The position numbers and the translations under genes are program-made. A stretch of 64,000 bases of DNA from Flavobacteriaceae bacterium (lineage in GTDB: Bacteria; Bacteroidota; Bacteroidia; Flavobacteriales; Flavobacteriaceae). The stretch lies in assembly GCA_018623195.1 (NCBI GenBank), contig JAAZVY010000002.1:1-64000 (forward strand), in the 5' to 3' direction. The notes beneath the pieces are model-generated. The model was given only the letters and a program-made list of their open reading frames with translations, did not search any database and was not told the DNA's origin. Numbering within the stretch: the stretch's first letter is position 1; every line of letters begins with the position of its first letter. This document shows, piece by piece, positions 7,223 through 16,615 of this stretch.

Positions 7223-9616
7223 CTAAGCTTCTGCCTCTACATCTTTAGGTAGAATGTCGATTTTAGGCTGCTTAAGTACTCGGTTATTCGCAATATTTCT
7301 TTCTAGCGACAGTAAAAGACATGGTAATAAAACAAGATTAGCAAGCATAGCGAATAGGAGGGTAGCGGATATCAATCCTCCTAGAGCCTTGGTGCCGCCG
7401 TAATTACTGATCATAAATACTGAGAACCCGAAAAACAATACAATCGAGGTATAAAACATGCTTACGCCAGTTTCTTTAAGAGCGGCATAAACAGACTTCT
7501 TGATTTGCCAGTTATTTTGCACTAATTCTTGTCGATATTTAGCCAAGAAGTGGATCGTGTCATCGACTGAAATTCCAAATGCAATACTGAAGATAAGGAT
7601 AGTCGAGGGTTTGATGGGAACTCCAATGAATCCCATAATACCGGCGGTAATAATTAACGGTAATAAATTAGGAACTAGAGAGATAACAATCATCTGGAAA
7701 GACCTAAAAAGATAGGCCATAAGCAGTGAAATTAATACGACTGCTAGGAATAAGGATAGTACTAAATTGTTTACGAGGTATCGTGTGCCCTTTAAATAGA
7801 GCAAGGCCTTTCCTGTTAGCGCCACATCATACCGTTCTTTTGGGAAGATTTTTTCTATCGATTTATTCAAATCCTCTTCAATTTCTTCCATACGACTTGT
7901 CTTTACATCCTTCATCATGAGTGAAAGTCGGATGCGTCTATTTTCGCTATCGACCATTGAGCTCGTAAGATCTGCTTCGCCGCTTAAAGCCGTATTTGCT
8001 GCATCTAGGATAAAATTGCGTTCTTGTCTTGTGGGCAACTGGTAATATTTTCGAAGTCCCTTGTAATAAGCTTGTTTTGCGTACTTAAAGAGGTTGCTGA
8101 TCGATAAGGGAGTCGACAGTTCAGGGTTTTCTCCAATTTCTTCAGACAGCTTTTCAACCCTAGATAGAGTAGCCCCAGATAGGGCACCATTTTCTTTTCC
8201 GGTATCTACCAGTATCTCTACCGGTAAGATTCCGTTAAAATCTTTTTCATAGAAGAGAATGTCTTCATAAAAATCGGTGTTCTTCGGTAGGTCTTCAATT
8301 CTACTACCCGTTATTTCAATTTGATAAATGCCAATGATACTTAATACGAGTACAACCACCGAGGTAATGTAAACGGTAATTCGATGCTCTCGAACAATAT
8401 TTTCCATGGTTTTTACAAATAGGTCAATCCATGGAGTGTTAAGGTGCTGCAGGTGTTTGTTTTTAGGCAGCGACATGTAACTGTAAATGATAGGAATAAT
8501 CAATAGAGAGAGTACGAATATCCCAATAATGTTGATTGAGGCAACAATACCGAATTCTCGAAGTAGACTGCTGCTTAATATAATAAAGGTGGCGAACCCT
8601 GAGGCTGTAGTTAAATTGGTCATTAGGGTCGCATTCCCTACTTTAGAAATTACACGGATCAGTGATCGTGCCTGATTTCCATGCTTCTTTACTTCTTGCT
8701 GATATTTGTTAATAAGGAAAATACAGTTCGGGATTCCGATTACAATAATTAAAGGGGGTATAAGTGCCGTTAAGATGGTTATTTCGAAACCTAATAAACC
8801 GATAATACCAAAGGACCAGCTTACTCCAATTAGCACAACCACCATAGAAATGAAAGTTGCTCTGTAGCTTCTAAAGAAAAAGAAAAAGATGAGAGCGGTA
8901 ACTAGTAAGGCTCCGATAACAAACAGAATCATTTCCTTTTTTAGAGTCTCTGCATTTCTAGTTTTGATATAAGGCATTCCAGAAATTTTCGCATCGGCTC
9001 CAGAAGCTCTTTCAAAGTTCTCCACGAGACTTTTGAATTCATTAAGAATGAACTCGCTTCGAACTTTGGTGTTGACCACATCGGGGTCCATGAATGCTAT
9101 AGTACGAATTGCCCTACTATTTGGGTCATAAATAAGGTTTTCGTAAAAAGGGAGACGTTCAAATAAATGATAGAGTTTAGATTTGGCATTTTCGTCACTC
9201 AGCGCCTCTCGTGGATTAAATGATTGTGCTTCGAGCTGATTACCCGAGCGAACGATCTCTTCAATATTGTCTAAGGATACAACATAAACAATTTCGGGGG
9301 CAGCTTCTAATTGTTTGCTAAGTCTATTCCAAGCGTTAAAGGAATTAGCCGTAAAGAGATCCCTGCCTTCTACCGCAATTAAAATGGCGTTGTCTTCTGC
9401 ACCAAATACATCGGTAAATTGAGTGTATTTAATGATCTCTGGGTGATCGGTGGGTAATACCGAGGTTTCCTCATTAGAGAATTTGACATGTCTCCATTGA
9501 GAAACAAAAAACGCAGTAAGTAGTATTAAACCAGCAATCCACCAAACGCGATTTCTCAAAATGATTCGCGCCACAAAAGGCCAAAAGCCTTCAAAAAATG
9601 TTGCTAGTTTCCCCAT
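7223..9616 (-). CDS. RND/MMPL superfamily transporter (HAE3-like)
   Basis: Large inner-membrane protein of 797 residues with two repeats, each holding one membrane helix, a periplasmic domain and a bundle of five helices, as in the MMPL/HAE3 branch of the RND superfamily. The segment GISVDDTIHFLAKYRQE in the second half is typical of the conserved charged residues in helix 10-11 of this branch. Proteins of this branch move lipids, hopanoids or other hydrophobic compounds; the substrate here is unknown. The gene starts 6 bases after frr ends, so it is probably cotranscribed with pyrH-frr. Length of about 800 is standard; no truncation is visible. Confidence 0.88.
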   Translation of the reverse strand: MGKLATFFEGFWPFVARIILRNRVWWIAGLILLTAFFVSQWRHVKFSNEETSVLPTDHPEIIKYTQFTDVFGAEDNAILIAVEGRDLFTANSFNAWNRLSKQLEAAPEIVYVVSLDNIEEIVRSGNQLEAQSFNPREALSDENAKSKLYHLFERLPFYENLIYDPNSRAIRTIAFMDPDVVNTKVRSEFILNEFKSLVENFERASGADAKISGMPYIKTRNAETLKKEMILFVIGALLVTALIFFFFFRSYRATFISMVVVLIGVSWSFGIIGLLGFEITILTALIPPLIIVIGIPNCIFLINKYQQEVKKHGNQARSLIRVISKVGNATLMTNLTTASGFATFIILSSSLLREFGIVASINIIGIFVLSLLIIPIIYSYMSLPKNKHLQHLNTPWIDLFVKTMENIVREHRITVYITSVVVLVLSIIGIYQIEITGSRIEDLPKNTDFYEDILFYEKDFNGILPVEILVDTGKENGALSGATLSRVEKLSEEIGENPELSTPLSISNLFKYAKQAYYKGLRKYYQLPTRQERNFILDAANTALSGEADLTSSMVDSENRRIRLSLMMKDVKTSRMEEIEEDLNKSIEKIFPKERYDVALTGKALLYLKGTRYLVNNLVLSLFLAVVLISLLMAYLFRSFQMIVISLVPNLLPLIITAGIMGFIGVPIKPSTILIFSIAFGISVDDTIHFLAKYRQELVQNNWQIKKSVYAALKETGVSMFYTSIVLFFGFSVFMISNYGGTKALGGLISATLLFAMLANLVLLPCLLLSLERNIANNRVLKQPKIDILPKDVEAEA

Positions 9617-9622
9617 GCTGGG

Positions 9623-10177
9623 TTATACCTTCATGATCTCTGCCTCTTTCACGCTAAGGGCGCTTTCGACCTTCGCAATAAACTTGTCAGTGAGTTCTTG
9701 CACATCTGACTCGGTATTTTTTAACAGGTCTTCAGAGATTTCTAATTTCTTTAACTCCTTATTGGCTTCTTGACGTGCAGAGCGGATACCAATTTTTGCA
9801 TCTTCTGACTCTGCTTTCGCCTGTTTCGCGAGGTCTCTACGACGTTCCTCAGTTAGCGGCGGAACGTTAATGATGATAATGTCTCCATTGTTCATCGGAT
9901 TGAACCCCAGGTTCGAATTGATAATCGATTTTTCAATTTCACCGAGTAGGTTCTTCTCCCAAGGCTGAACAACTAACGTTCTCGCGTCTGGAGTATTGAC
10001 ATTCGCTACCTGTGAAAGAGGAGTTTGAGCTCCATAGTAGTCGACAGTGACTGAAGAAAGCATTACTGGGTTGGCCTTACCCGCTCTAATTTTGATAAAT
10101 GCTTTTTCAAGGTGAGTAATAGAGGCAGTCATTTGCTCTTCTGCCATATCTAAAATCATCTGTATCTCTTCGTTCAT
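9623..10177 (-). CDS. frr: Ribosome recycling factor
   Basis: Splits post-termination ribosomes together with EF-G. I use the ATG that gives MNEEIQMILD and 184 residues, matching the family length of about 185; the ORF-track start adds 12 residues that overlap the upstream pyrH gene and have no family counterpart. Family segments visible are KIRAGKANP, TVDYYGAQTPLSQVANV, VQPWEKNLLGEIEKSI, NDG-like NNGDIIIINVPPLTEERR and the C-terminal helix EVQ-type stretch. It lies 4 bases after pyrH, the widely conserved gene pair. Confidence 0.97.
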   Translation of the reverse strand: MNEEIQMILDMAEEQMTASITHLEKAFIKIRAGKANPVMLSSVTVDYYGAQTPLSQVANVNTPDARTLVVQPWEKNLLGEIEKSIINSNLGFNPMNNGDIIIINVPPLTEERRRDLAKQAKAESEDAKIGIRSARQEANKELKKLEISEDLLKNTESDVQELTDKFIAKVESALSVKEAEIMKV

Positions 10178-10181
10178 AGTC

Positions 10182-10889
10182 TTATAAATTAACAACGGTA
10201 CCCACGTCTTCACCAGTGACTACCTTCATTAGGTTTCCTTCTTTATTCATATCAAAAACAACGATTGGAAGCTCATTTTCTTGACTCAGCGTGAAGGCGG
10301 TGGTATCCATTACCTTTAGGCCTTTTCTCAAAACGTCCTCAAATGTTATTTCGTTATATCGTGTTGCGTTTTGGTCTTTTTCAGGGTCAGCACTGTAAAT
10401 ACCGTCAACTCGGGTTCCTTTCAGGATCACGTCTGCTTTAATCTCAATAGCTCTTAATACTGCAGCCGAATCGGTGGTGAAGTATGGGTTTCCTGTACCA
10501 CCACCAAAGATCACTACTCTTCCTTTTTCTAGGTGACGCATGGCTCGTCTTCGAATGAATGGCTCCGCAACTTCATCGATTTTGATTGCGGTTTGAACAC
10601 GTGTCTCGATCCCTTCGTTTTCTAGACTACTCTGCAGAGCGAGTGCATTAATTACTGTCGCTAGCATTCCCATGTGATCCCCTTGTACACGGTCAACTCC
10701 TTTGCTCGAACCTGATAGACCCCTGAAGATATTACCTCCACCGATAACGATGGCAACCTCAACCCCCTTATCTACGACGGCTTTGATTTCTTCTGCGTAT
10801 TCTTTTAAACGATCTGGGTCAATACCGTATTGCTGGTTTCCCATCAGAGCTTCTCCGCTCAATTTTAGTAGGATTCTTTGGTAGCGCAT
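10182..10889 (-). CDS. pyrH: UMP kinase
   Basis: Phosphorylates UMP to UDP with ATP in pyrimidine nucleotide synthesis. The 235 residues carry the amino-acid-kinase fold signatures [10 protein letters not shown] (near 7-16), [11 protein letters not shown] (near 47-57), and [15 protein letters not shown]. Length is standard (about 235-240). It is the first gene of the pyrH-frr-RND-asnS-rpoN minus-strand group and is separated from tsf upstream by a clear terminator and a promoter-like -7 element. Confidence 0.97.
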   Translation of the reverse strand: MRYQRILLKLSGEALMGNQQYGIDPDRLKEYAEEIKAVVDKGVEVAIVIGGGNIFRGLSGSSKGVDRVQGDHMGMLATVINALALQSSLENEGIETRVQTAIKIDEVAEPFIRRRAMRHLEKGRVVIFGGGTGNPYFTTDSAAVLRAIEIKADVILKGTRVDGIYSADPEKDQNATRYNEITFEDVLRKGLKVMDTTAFTLSQENELPIVVFDMNKEGNLMKVVTGEDVGTVVNL

Positions 10890-10908
10890 GAGTATAAGAT
10901 TCTAGCGG

Positions 10909-10916
10909 CAAAAATA
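10909..10916 (-). promoter_or_regulatory. Promoter-like -7 element upstream of pyrH
   Basis: On the minus strand the sequence TATTTTTG fits the Bacteroidota -7 consensus TAnnTTTG and lies 20 bases before the pyrH ATG, just after the tsf terminator. I do not see a good TTTG at the usual -33 position because the terminator hairpin lies there. Confidence 0.4.
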
Positions 10917-10921
10917 AACAA

Positions 10922-10950
10922 AAAAGCCATCCTTATTGAGGATGGCTTTT
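10922..10950 (-). terminator. Rho-independent terminator after tsf
   Basis: The stem AAAGCCATCCT pairs with AGGATGGCTTT around a 5-base loop and is followed on the minus strand by a T run. It ends the rpsB-tsf transcript before pyrH. Confidence 0.88.
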
Positions 10951-10970
10951 GCTTTATCGGTGAATTAGGA

Positions 10971-11795
10971 TTATCCTAATGCTACTCTTTTGAAACCAGT
11001 AACTGTTAATGAAGCGTCAACTGATTTAACATAAGCAGCAACACTCTGCTTGTTATCCTTGATAAAATCTTGGTTAACTAGTGTGTTATCCTTAAAGAAT
11101 CGGCCTAGTTTACCTTTAGCGATCTTATCTAGCATCTCCTCAGGTTTACCTTCTTGACGAAGTTGATCTTTAGCGATTTCAATTTCTTTATCAATCGTTT
11201 CTTGATCTACACCAGCCTCATCAAGTGCAACAGGGTTCATAGCTGCTGCTTGCATTGCTACATTCTTAGCAGCCTCTTCAGCACCTTCTACATTCGCAGA
11301 AAGACCAACAATCGTAGCGATTTTGTTACCAGCGTGGATGTAAGAACCGATGAATGGAGCTTCTAAAGTTTCGTAGCTTCCGATTTCTAGTTTCTCACCG
11401 ATTACTCCAGTTTGCTCGATTAGCTTGTCAGCAACGGTTAGTGCTCCCATAGAAGAAGCAAGAAGCTCTTCTTTTGAATTTGTGTTTAATGCAATTGCTG
11501 CGATTTCGTTTGCTAAATCTACAAACGAGTCGTTTTTAGCAACGAAGTCTGTTTCACAGTTAAGAGTGATGGCAACAGCTTTGTTCTTAGCATCGTTAAC
11601 TAATGCGATAGCAGCTCCTTCAGTCGATTCGCGATCAGCACGATTGGCAGCAACTTTTTGTCCTTTTTTACGAAGGATCTCAATCGCTTTATCAAAATCA
11701 CCTTCAGCTTCAACTAGGGCTTTTTTACAGTCCATCATTCCGGCTCCGGTAGTTTTACGCAGTTGATTTACGTCTGCAGCAGAAATTTTGCTCAT
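10971..11795 (-). CDS. tsf: Elongation factor Ts
   Basis: Nucleotide exchange factor for EF-Tu. The 274 residues begin with a UBA-like domain (VNQLRKTTGAGMMDCKKAL) and continue with the EF-Tu-binding core, where the signature TDFVAKNDSF is present. Length matches the family in Bacteroidota (about 270-320). It follows rpsB on the same strand with a 76-base gap, the near-universal rpsB-tsf order. Confidence 0.97.
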   Translation of the reverse strand: MSKISAADVNQLRKTTGAGMMDCKKALVEAEGDFDKAIEILRKKGQKVAANRADRESTEGAAIALVNDAKNKAVAITLNCETDFVAKNDSFVDLANEIAAIALNTNSKEELLASSMGALTVADKLIEQTGVIGEKLEIGSYETLEAPFIGSYIHAGNKIATIVGLSANVEGAEEAAKNVAMQAAAMNPVALDEAGVDQETIDKEIEIAKDQLRQEGKPEEMLDKIAKGKLGRFFKDNTLVNQDFIKDNKQSVAAYVKSVDASLTVTGFKRVALG

Positions 11796-11871
11796 TTCAA
11801 TTTTATTAAAGATGGGTAGTAAAGTTCGCTGAATTTACCTGACCCAAGGTTAAGATAATGTTGTACTTAAA

Positions 11872-12666
11872 TTATTTTGTTTCTTCAGTTGCGTCTGAAG
11901 CATTTTTAGCCTCTTCAACGACAGCTGCGTTGGTGATTTCTTGTTCTAGATCACCTTCGCTTTTGTCCTGTTTCTCAGCTTTACGAGCATTTAAACCTTC
12001 GGCAATCGCTTCAGTAGCTGAAGTCATAATTACCTCGATAGATTTTCCAGCATCGTCATTCGCAGGAATTACGAAATCGATAGGTCTTGGATCGCAGTTG
12101 GTATCCACCATTGCGAAGATCGGAATATTCAGTTTTAAAGCCTCTTTAACCGCGATGTGCTCGCGCATTACGTCAACTACAAAAAGAGCTCCTGGTAGAC
12201 GTGTCATGTCAGAGATTGAACCTAAGTTCTTCTCTAGTTTCGCGCGTAAACGATCTACTTGAAGTTTTTCTTTCTTAGAAAGCGTGTTGAATGTACCGTC
12301 TTTTTTCATTCGGTCGATAGCACTCATTTTCTTTACCGCTTTACGGATAGTAACGAAGTTCGTTAACATACCACCTGGCCAACGCTCAGTGATGTATGGC
12401 ATACCTACTGCACCCGCTTTTTCGGCAACGATGCCTTTGGCTTGTTTTTTAGTAGCTACGAAAAGAATTTTACGACCTGAAGCAGCAATTTTTTTTAATG
12501 CTTCGTTAGCCTCTTCTAACTTGGCAGCAGTTTTGTAAAGGTTGATTACGTGAATCCCATTACGCTCCATGTAGATGTAAGGAGCCATGTTTGGATTCCA
12601 TTTGCGAGTTAGGTGTCCAAAGTGTACACCAGCATCTAAAAGATGTTTAACGTCAGTTTTTGACAT
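11872..12666 (-). CDS. rpsB: 30S ribosomal protein S2
   Basis: Small-subunit ribosomal protein. The 264 residues contain the S2 signatures LLDAGVHFGHLTRKWNPNM near the N-terminus and PGALFVVDVMREHIAVKEA with NIPIFAMVDTNCDP in the second half. The C-terminus has an acidic, low-complexity tail of about 35 residues, as is common in this phylum. The gene is the first of the rpsB-tsf pair and is separated from rpsI by 132 bases that hold the rpsI terminator and presumably the rpsB promoter, which I could not place with confidence. Confidence 0.97.
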   Translation of the reverse strand: MSKTDVKHLLDAGVHFGHLTRKWNPNMAPYIYMERNGIHVINLYKTAAKLEEANEALKKIAASGRKILFVATKKQAKGIVAEKAGAVGMPYITERWPGGMLTNFVTIRKAVKKMSAIDRMKKDGTFNTLSKKEKLQVDRLRAKLEKNLGSISDMTRLPGALFVVDVMREHIAVKEALKLNIPIFAMVDTNCDPRPIDFVIPANDDAGKSIEVIMTSATEAIAEGLNARKAEKQDKSEGDLEQEITNAAVVEEAKNASDATEETK

Positions 12667-12770
12667 GATTACATTTAGTTTACGTTCTGATTTAGCAATA
12701 ATTCAGTGGTTGAAAATTTTCGCGCCTGAAGTATTTAGATGCTAAACTAAACAGGGTTATACAAAAAAAT

Positions 12771-12794
12771 AAAAAGGAACAATTGTTCCTTTTT
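12771..12794 (-). terminator. Rho-independent terminator after rpsI
   Basis: A perfect 24-base palindrome (AAAAAGGAACAA and its complement) lies 5 bases after the rpsI stop codon and is followed on the minus strand by further T-rich sequence. It ends the rplM-rpsI transcript. Confidence 0.85.
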
Positions 12795-12798
12795 GGTA

Positions 12799-13185
12799 TT
12801 AACGTTTCGAGAATTGGAATTTCTTTCTCGCTTTCTTTTGTCCGAATTTCTTTCTTTCTACCATTCTTGGGTCTCTAGTTAGAAGTCCTTCTGGTTTTAA
12901 AGAAGCTCTGAATTCTGTGTCAATTTCACATAGCGCTCTAGAGATTGCTAAACGAACTGCTTCAGCTTGACCGGTGATTCCACCTCCGAATACGTTTACT
13001 TTAACGTCGTATTTACCAACAGTTTCGGTAAGTTCGAATGGCTGATTCACTTTATACTGAAGTGGAGCAGTTGAAAAATAGTTTTCTAAGTCGCGCTTGT
13101 TTACAGTTACTTTTCCAGAACCTTCGCTAAGATAAACTCTAGCAACAGCGGTTTTTCTTCTTCCAATCTTGTGTACTACTGACAT
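12799..13185 (-). CDS. rpsI: 30S ribosomal protein S9
   Basis: Small-subunit ribosomal protein of 128 residues, the usual length. It shows the S9 segments [12 protein letters not shown] near the N-terminus, [19 protein letters not shown] in the middle, and the basic C-terminal tail that reaches toward the P-site tRNA ([26 protein letters not shown], quoted in part in the family). It lies 6 bases after rplM, the conserved rplM-rpsI pair. Confidence 0.97.
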   Translation of the reverse strand: MSVVHKIGRRKTAVARVYLSEGSGKVTVNKRDLENYFSTAPLQYKVNQPFELTETVGKYDVKVNVFGGGITGQAEAVRLAISRALCEIDTEFRASLKPEGLLTRDPRMVERKKFGQKKARKKFQFSKR

Positions 13186-13191
13186 GTACTA

Positions 13192-13647
13192 CTATTTAAG
13201 GTCGTTAAGATTAATTGGTGTTGGCTTCTGAGCCTCTTGACCGTGCTCGCTGCCAGCATATACTCTAAGGTTTCTGAATAATTCAGCACCTAATTTGTTC
13301 TTTGGAAGCATTCCTTTTACAGCGTTTTCAATGATACGCTCTGGATGCTTAACAAATAATTCTTTAGTAGTTACTGAACGCTGACCTCCTGGGTAACCAG
13401 TGTGTCTTAAGTACTCTTTATCGGTCGCTTTATTACCTTTTAGTACTACTTTTTCAGCATTGATAATTACAACGTTATCACCACAATCAACGTGAGGGGT
13501 GAAATCAGTTTTGTATTTACCACGAATGATTTTAGCTACTTTAGAAGCAAGACGACCTAAAACTTCGCCTTCTGCATCTACTAAAACCCACTGTTTATTG
13601 ACGGTCGACGCGTTTGCCGAAATCGTCTTGTAACTTAATGTATCCAC
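13192..13647 (-). CDS. rplM: 50S ribosomal protein L13
   Basis: Large-subunit ribosomal protein of 151 residues with the family segments [31 protein letters not shown] and [17 protein letters not shown] followed by LRVYAGSEH. First gene of the rplM-rpsI transcript; a well-formed promoter of the Bacteroidota type lies 45-75 bases upstream, between rplM and the end of polA. Confidence 0.97.
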   Translation of the reverse strand: MDTLSYKTISANASTVNKQWVLVDAEGEVLGRLASKVAKIIRGKYKTDFTPHVDCGDNVVIINAEKVVLKGNKATDKEYLRHTGYPGGQRSVTTKELFVKHPERIIENAVKGMLPKNKLGAELFRNLRVYAGSEHGQEAQKPTPINLNDLK

Positions 13648-13691
13648 TACTTTAAACTATTTAATATCTGCTCGTTAGATATAACGGGCTG

Positions 13692-13722
13692 CAAATGTAC
13701 AATTATTCAATAGAATTCCAAA
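13692..13722 (-). promoter_or_regulatory. Promoter of rplM-rpsI
   Basis: On the minus strand TTTG is followed after 19 bases by TACATTTG, an exact match to the -33/-7 promoter consensus of Bacteroidota (TTTG, about 19 nt, TAnnTTTG). The predicted transcript would have a leader of roughly 40 bases before the rplM ATG. Confidence 0.78.
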
Positions 13723-13750
13723 TACTTGAAACTAAGATTTTTTAGTGAGT

Positions 13751-16522
13751 CTAATGAGCCTCTAACCAGTTGGTTCCCCATCCGATATCTACTTTTAATT
13801 TGACAGCAAGTTTGAAGGCATTTTCCATTCGCTCTGTGATTAGTTTTTTTAATTCCTCAACTTCGTTTTTGTGTGCGTCGAACACCAATTCATCATGTAC
13901 CTGTAATAACATTCTGCTTTTCATTTTTTTCTCCTCTAGTTCGACATGAATGTCAATCATTGCTTTTTTTATGATGTCCGCTGCTGAACCTTGAATAGGG
14001 GCATTGATAGCATTTCGCTCGGCTGCTGATCTTACAATCGCATTGGAAGACTGTATTCCCGCTAAATATCTTTTTCTACCCATTACAGTGCTTACATAAC
14101 CTTCTTCTCTTGCATGTGCAACTTGATCGGCAATGAAAGAGGTGAGTTTTGGATAGGTTCTGTAGTATAATTCAATGAGTTCTTTTGATTCGCTTCTAGA
14201 AAGATTAGTTTGATTGCTCAACCCGAATGCAGATACTCCATATAAAATTCCGAAGTTGACGGTCTTGGCTTGGCTTCGTTGCTCTCTAGTGACTGCATCG
14301 ATAGAAACGTTAAAGACTCTTGAAGCTGTGTCAGCATGAATGTCTTGACCTGATTCAAATGCCGCCATCATAGTGTCTTCTTCGCTGAGGGCTGCTATGA
14401 TTCGGAGTTCGATTTGGGAATAATCTGCTGCCAGTAAAATATGATCCTCATCTTTAGCGATGAACGCTTGTCTGATTCTTCGTCCCTGTGCCGTGCGTAT
14501 GGGGATGTTTTGTAAGTTAGGATTTACACTGCTCAGCCTACCCGTTGCGGCTACCGTTTGCATGAATTCTGTGTGAACTCTTTGCGTGTTCGGATTAACC
14601 TGTTGGGGGAGCGCATCGACATAGGTACTTTTCAGTTTTGTTAAGCTTCGATAGGCCAAAATATCTTTGGCGATTTGATGCTCCTTTGCCAATTCGGTGA
14701 GTATATCTTCTCCGGTAGCGTACTGTCCGGTTTTGGTCTTTTTAGGTTTTTTCGAGAGTTGAAGATTTTCGAATAATACGATACCGAGTTGTTTGGGGGA
14801 TCCAATATTAAAGGTTTCTCCGGCTTGCTCGTAGATCTGATTCTCGAGCTTCTCAATTTCACTTGAAAATTCAGAATTCAGTTCAGATAAATAGGGAGTA
14901 TCCAGGCGTATTCCATTTAGTTCCATTTGTGCTAATACTCGAAGCAGTGGAATTTCGATTTCTTCAAAAAGTACTTTTAAGTTGTCCTTTTGAAGCTCTA
15001 ACTTAAAATGATGGTATAGTTGTAGTCCGATATCTGCGTCTTCACACAAGACTTTGATTTTAGTTTCTTCGGGCCATTCGCTAAAGGTTCCTTTCGGGTG
15101 TAACTCTAGTCTTTTTCCCAGATACGTTTCGCTCAGAACTCTTCGATCATGCCTCATGTCGGGGTTAATCAGGTAATGGGCTAGCAAGGTGTCAAAAAGA
15201 TCTCCATTTAAATCGATCCCTTCGCGAATGAGACTTTTCAGTGCTGTTTTTAATTCCTGACCAATGAATTTTTTATTGGATGCGAAAATCGATTTAAGTT
15301 TTTCTAGCTTAAGTTCTCGCTCCTCTGACAGATCGAGATAGTATCCTTTCTGTAACTCCCATGAGAATCCGATCGCTATGATTTGAGGTTCGAACCCGTC
15401 AATATCATCGTAAGAAAAGCTCAAGCTGATCTCGTCTTTGGTTTCTAAAACTTTAATGAATCGACTAAAAGTTCCTGGGCTATTAATTACCTGATAAAAC
15501 GAGGATTCACTCGGTACCTTCGATTCATCTGAAGCTCGATTGGTGTCGAAAAGAGAAAATTGACCTGAACCTGGAACAGCCGTTTTTTCTTCTTTGACGG
15601 GTGCTGAGGTATTTTCTTCATCTGAACCGCTCTTTGAGAAGGTTTTGATAAACTGGTCTTTCATTCGACGAAACTCGAGGACCTCAAAGAGTTGAGTTAC
15701 CTTTTCAATATCTGGTTCAGATAGTTCAAAGCTTGTTGGGTCAAAGTGTACATCACAATCGATCTTGATAGTCGCTAACTTTTTTGATAGCAACCCAAGT
15801 TCTGCATTCTCTTCAATACGTTCTTTAAGTTTTCCTTTTAATTCTTGGGTATTCTTCAGTAGATTTTCTAGACTGCCATACTGCTCGATAAGTTTCTTTG
15901 CAGTTTTATCTCCCACACCGGGAAAACCAGGAATATTGTCACTGGCGTCACCCATCATGCCGAGATAGTCAATCACTTGCTTGGGTTCTTTCACGCCGAA
16001 TCGTTCTTGAATCTCTGGTATACCCCAGATTTCAATATCACCACCACCTCGCGCCGGGCGATACATGAAAATATTTTCACTAACCAGCTGTCCAAAGTCT
16101 TTGTCCGGAGTAACCATGTAAACCGTGAAATCTTCTTTCTCGGCTTGTTTTGAAAGGGTACCGATTAAATCATCTGCCTCGTAGCCCTCCTTTACAATCA
16201 CAGGGATGTGCATCGCCTGTAAAAGGGCCTCAATGTGAGGAACAGCAAATTTGATTGCTTCAGGAGTACTTTCTCTATTTGCTTTATAATCTTCGAATAG
16301 CTCGGTCCTTTCTACACTACCGCCTTTATCGAAACAAACCGCCAGATATTCAGGGTTTTCTTTTCGAATCAGATCAAGAAGGGAATTCATAAAACCCATA
16401 ACCGCTGAGGTGTCTTCACCCTTTGAATTGATTCGAGGATTTTTAATCAGGGCGTAGTAACCTCTAAATATTAGTGCGTAGGCATCGACAAGAAATAAAC
16501 GTTTGTTGGGTGTATTCGACAT
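13751..16522 (-). CDS. polA: DNA polymerase I, proofreading site lost
   Basis: Repair and Okazaki-fragment polymerase of 923 residues with three domains in the usual order. The 5' nuclease domain (about 1-295) keeps its acidic site residues (FLVDAYALIFRG, YEADDLIG, DASDNIPG). The polymerase domain (about 540-923) has motif A (LLAADYSQIELR) and motif C (LLQVHDELVFD). In the 3'-5' exonuclease-like domain (about 343-510) the motif I Asp-x-Glu is missing (ISLSFSYDD stands where FAFDTET is usual) and the motif II Asn and Asp are also replaced (GQELKTAL); only the motif III aspartate region (CEDAD) remains. Proofreading is therefore probably absent. A linker at 296-340 holds QFSLF (321-325), which looks like a sliding-clamp-binding motif. 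Confidence 0.95.
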   Translation of the reverse strand: MSNTPNKRLFLVDAYALIFRGYYALIKNPRINSKGEDTSAVMGFMNSLLDLIRKENPEYLAVCFDKGGSVERTELFEDYKANRESTPEAIKFAVPHIEALLQAMHIPVIVKEGYEADDLIGTLSKQAEKEDFTVYMVTPDKDFGQLVSENIFMYRPARGGGDIEIWGIPEIQERFGVKEPKQVIDYLGMMGDASDNIPGFPGVGDKTAKKLIEQYGSLENLLKNTQELKGKLKERIEENAELGLLSKKLATIKIDCDVHFDPTSFELSEPDIEKVTQLFEVLEFRRMKDQFIKTFSKSGSDEENTSAPVKEEKTAVPGSGQFSLFDTNRASDESKVPSESSFYQVINSPGTFSRFIKVLETKDEISLSFSYDDIDGFEPQIIAIGFSWELQKGYYLDLSEERELKLEKLKSIFASNKKFIGQELKTALKSLIREGIDLNGDLFDTLLAHYLINPDMRHDRRVLSETYLGKRLELHPKGTFSEWPEETKIKVLCEDADIGLQLYHHFKLELQKDNLKVLFEEIEIPLLRVLAQMELNGIRLDTPYLSELNSEFSSEIEKLENQIYEQAGETFNIGSPKQLGIVLFENLQLSKKPKKTKTGQYATGEDILTELAKEHQIAKDILAYRSLTKLKSTYVDALPQQVNPNTQRVHTEFMQTVAATGRLSSVNPNLQNIPIRTAQGRRIRQAFIAKDEDHILLAADYSQIELRIIAALSEEDTMMAAFESGQDIHADTASRVFNVSIDAVTREQRSQAKTVNFGILYGVSAFGLSNQTNLSRSESKELIELYYRTYPKLTSFIADQVAHAREEGYVSTVMGRKRYLAGIQSSNAIVRSAAERNAINAPIQGSAADIIKKAMIDIHVELEEKKMKSRMLLQVHDELVFDAHKNEVEELKKLITERMENAFKLAVKLKVDIGWGTNWLEAH

Positions 16523-16589
16523 GTTTTACTGAAATAAAAACGAGAAAGCAAGATAACCGATTTTAATGGTACCCGGCCTCTTTTAGCTG

Positions 16590-16597
16590 TATTTTTG
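16590..16597 (+). promoter_or_regulatory. Promoter-like -7 element upstream of the metallophosphoesterase gene
   Basis: TATTTTTG fits the TAnnTTTG consensus and lies 18 bases before the chosen ATG at 16616. No convincing TTTG was found at the -33 position. Confidence 0.4.
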
Positions 16598-16615
16598 CCA
16601 AACACAATATCGTAC

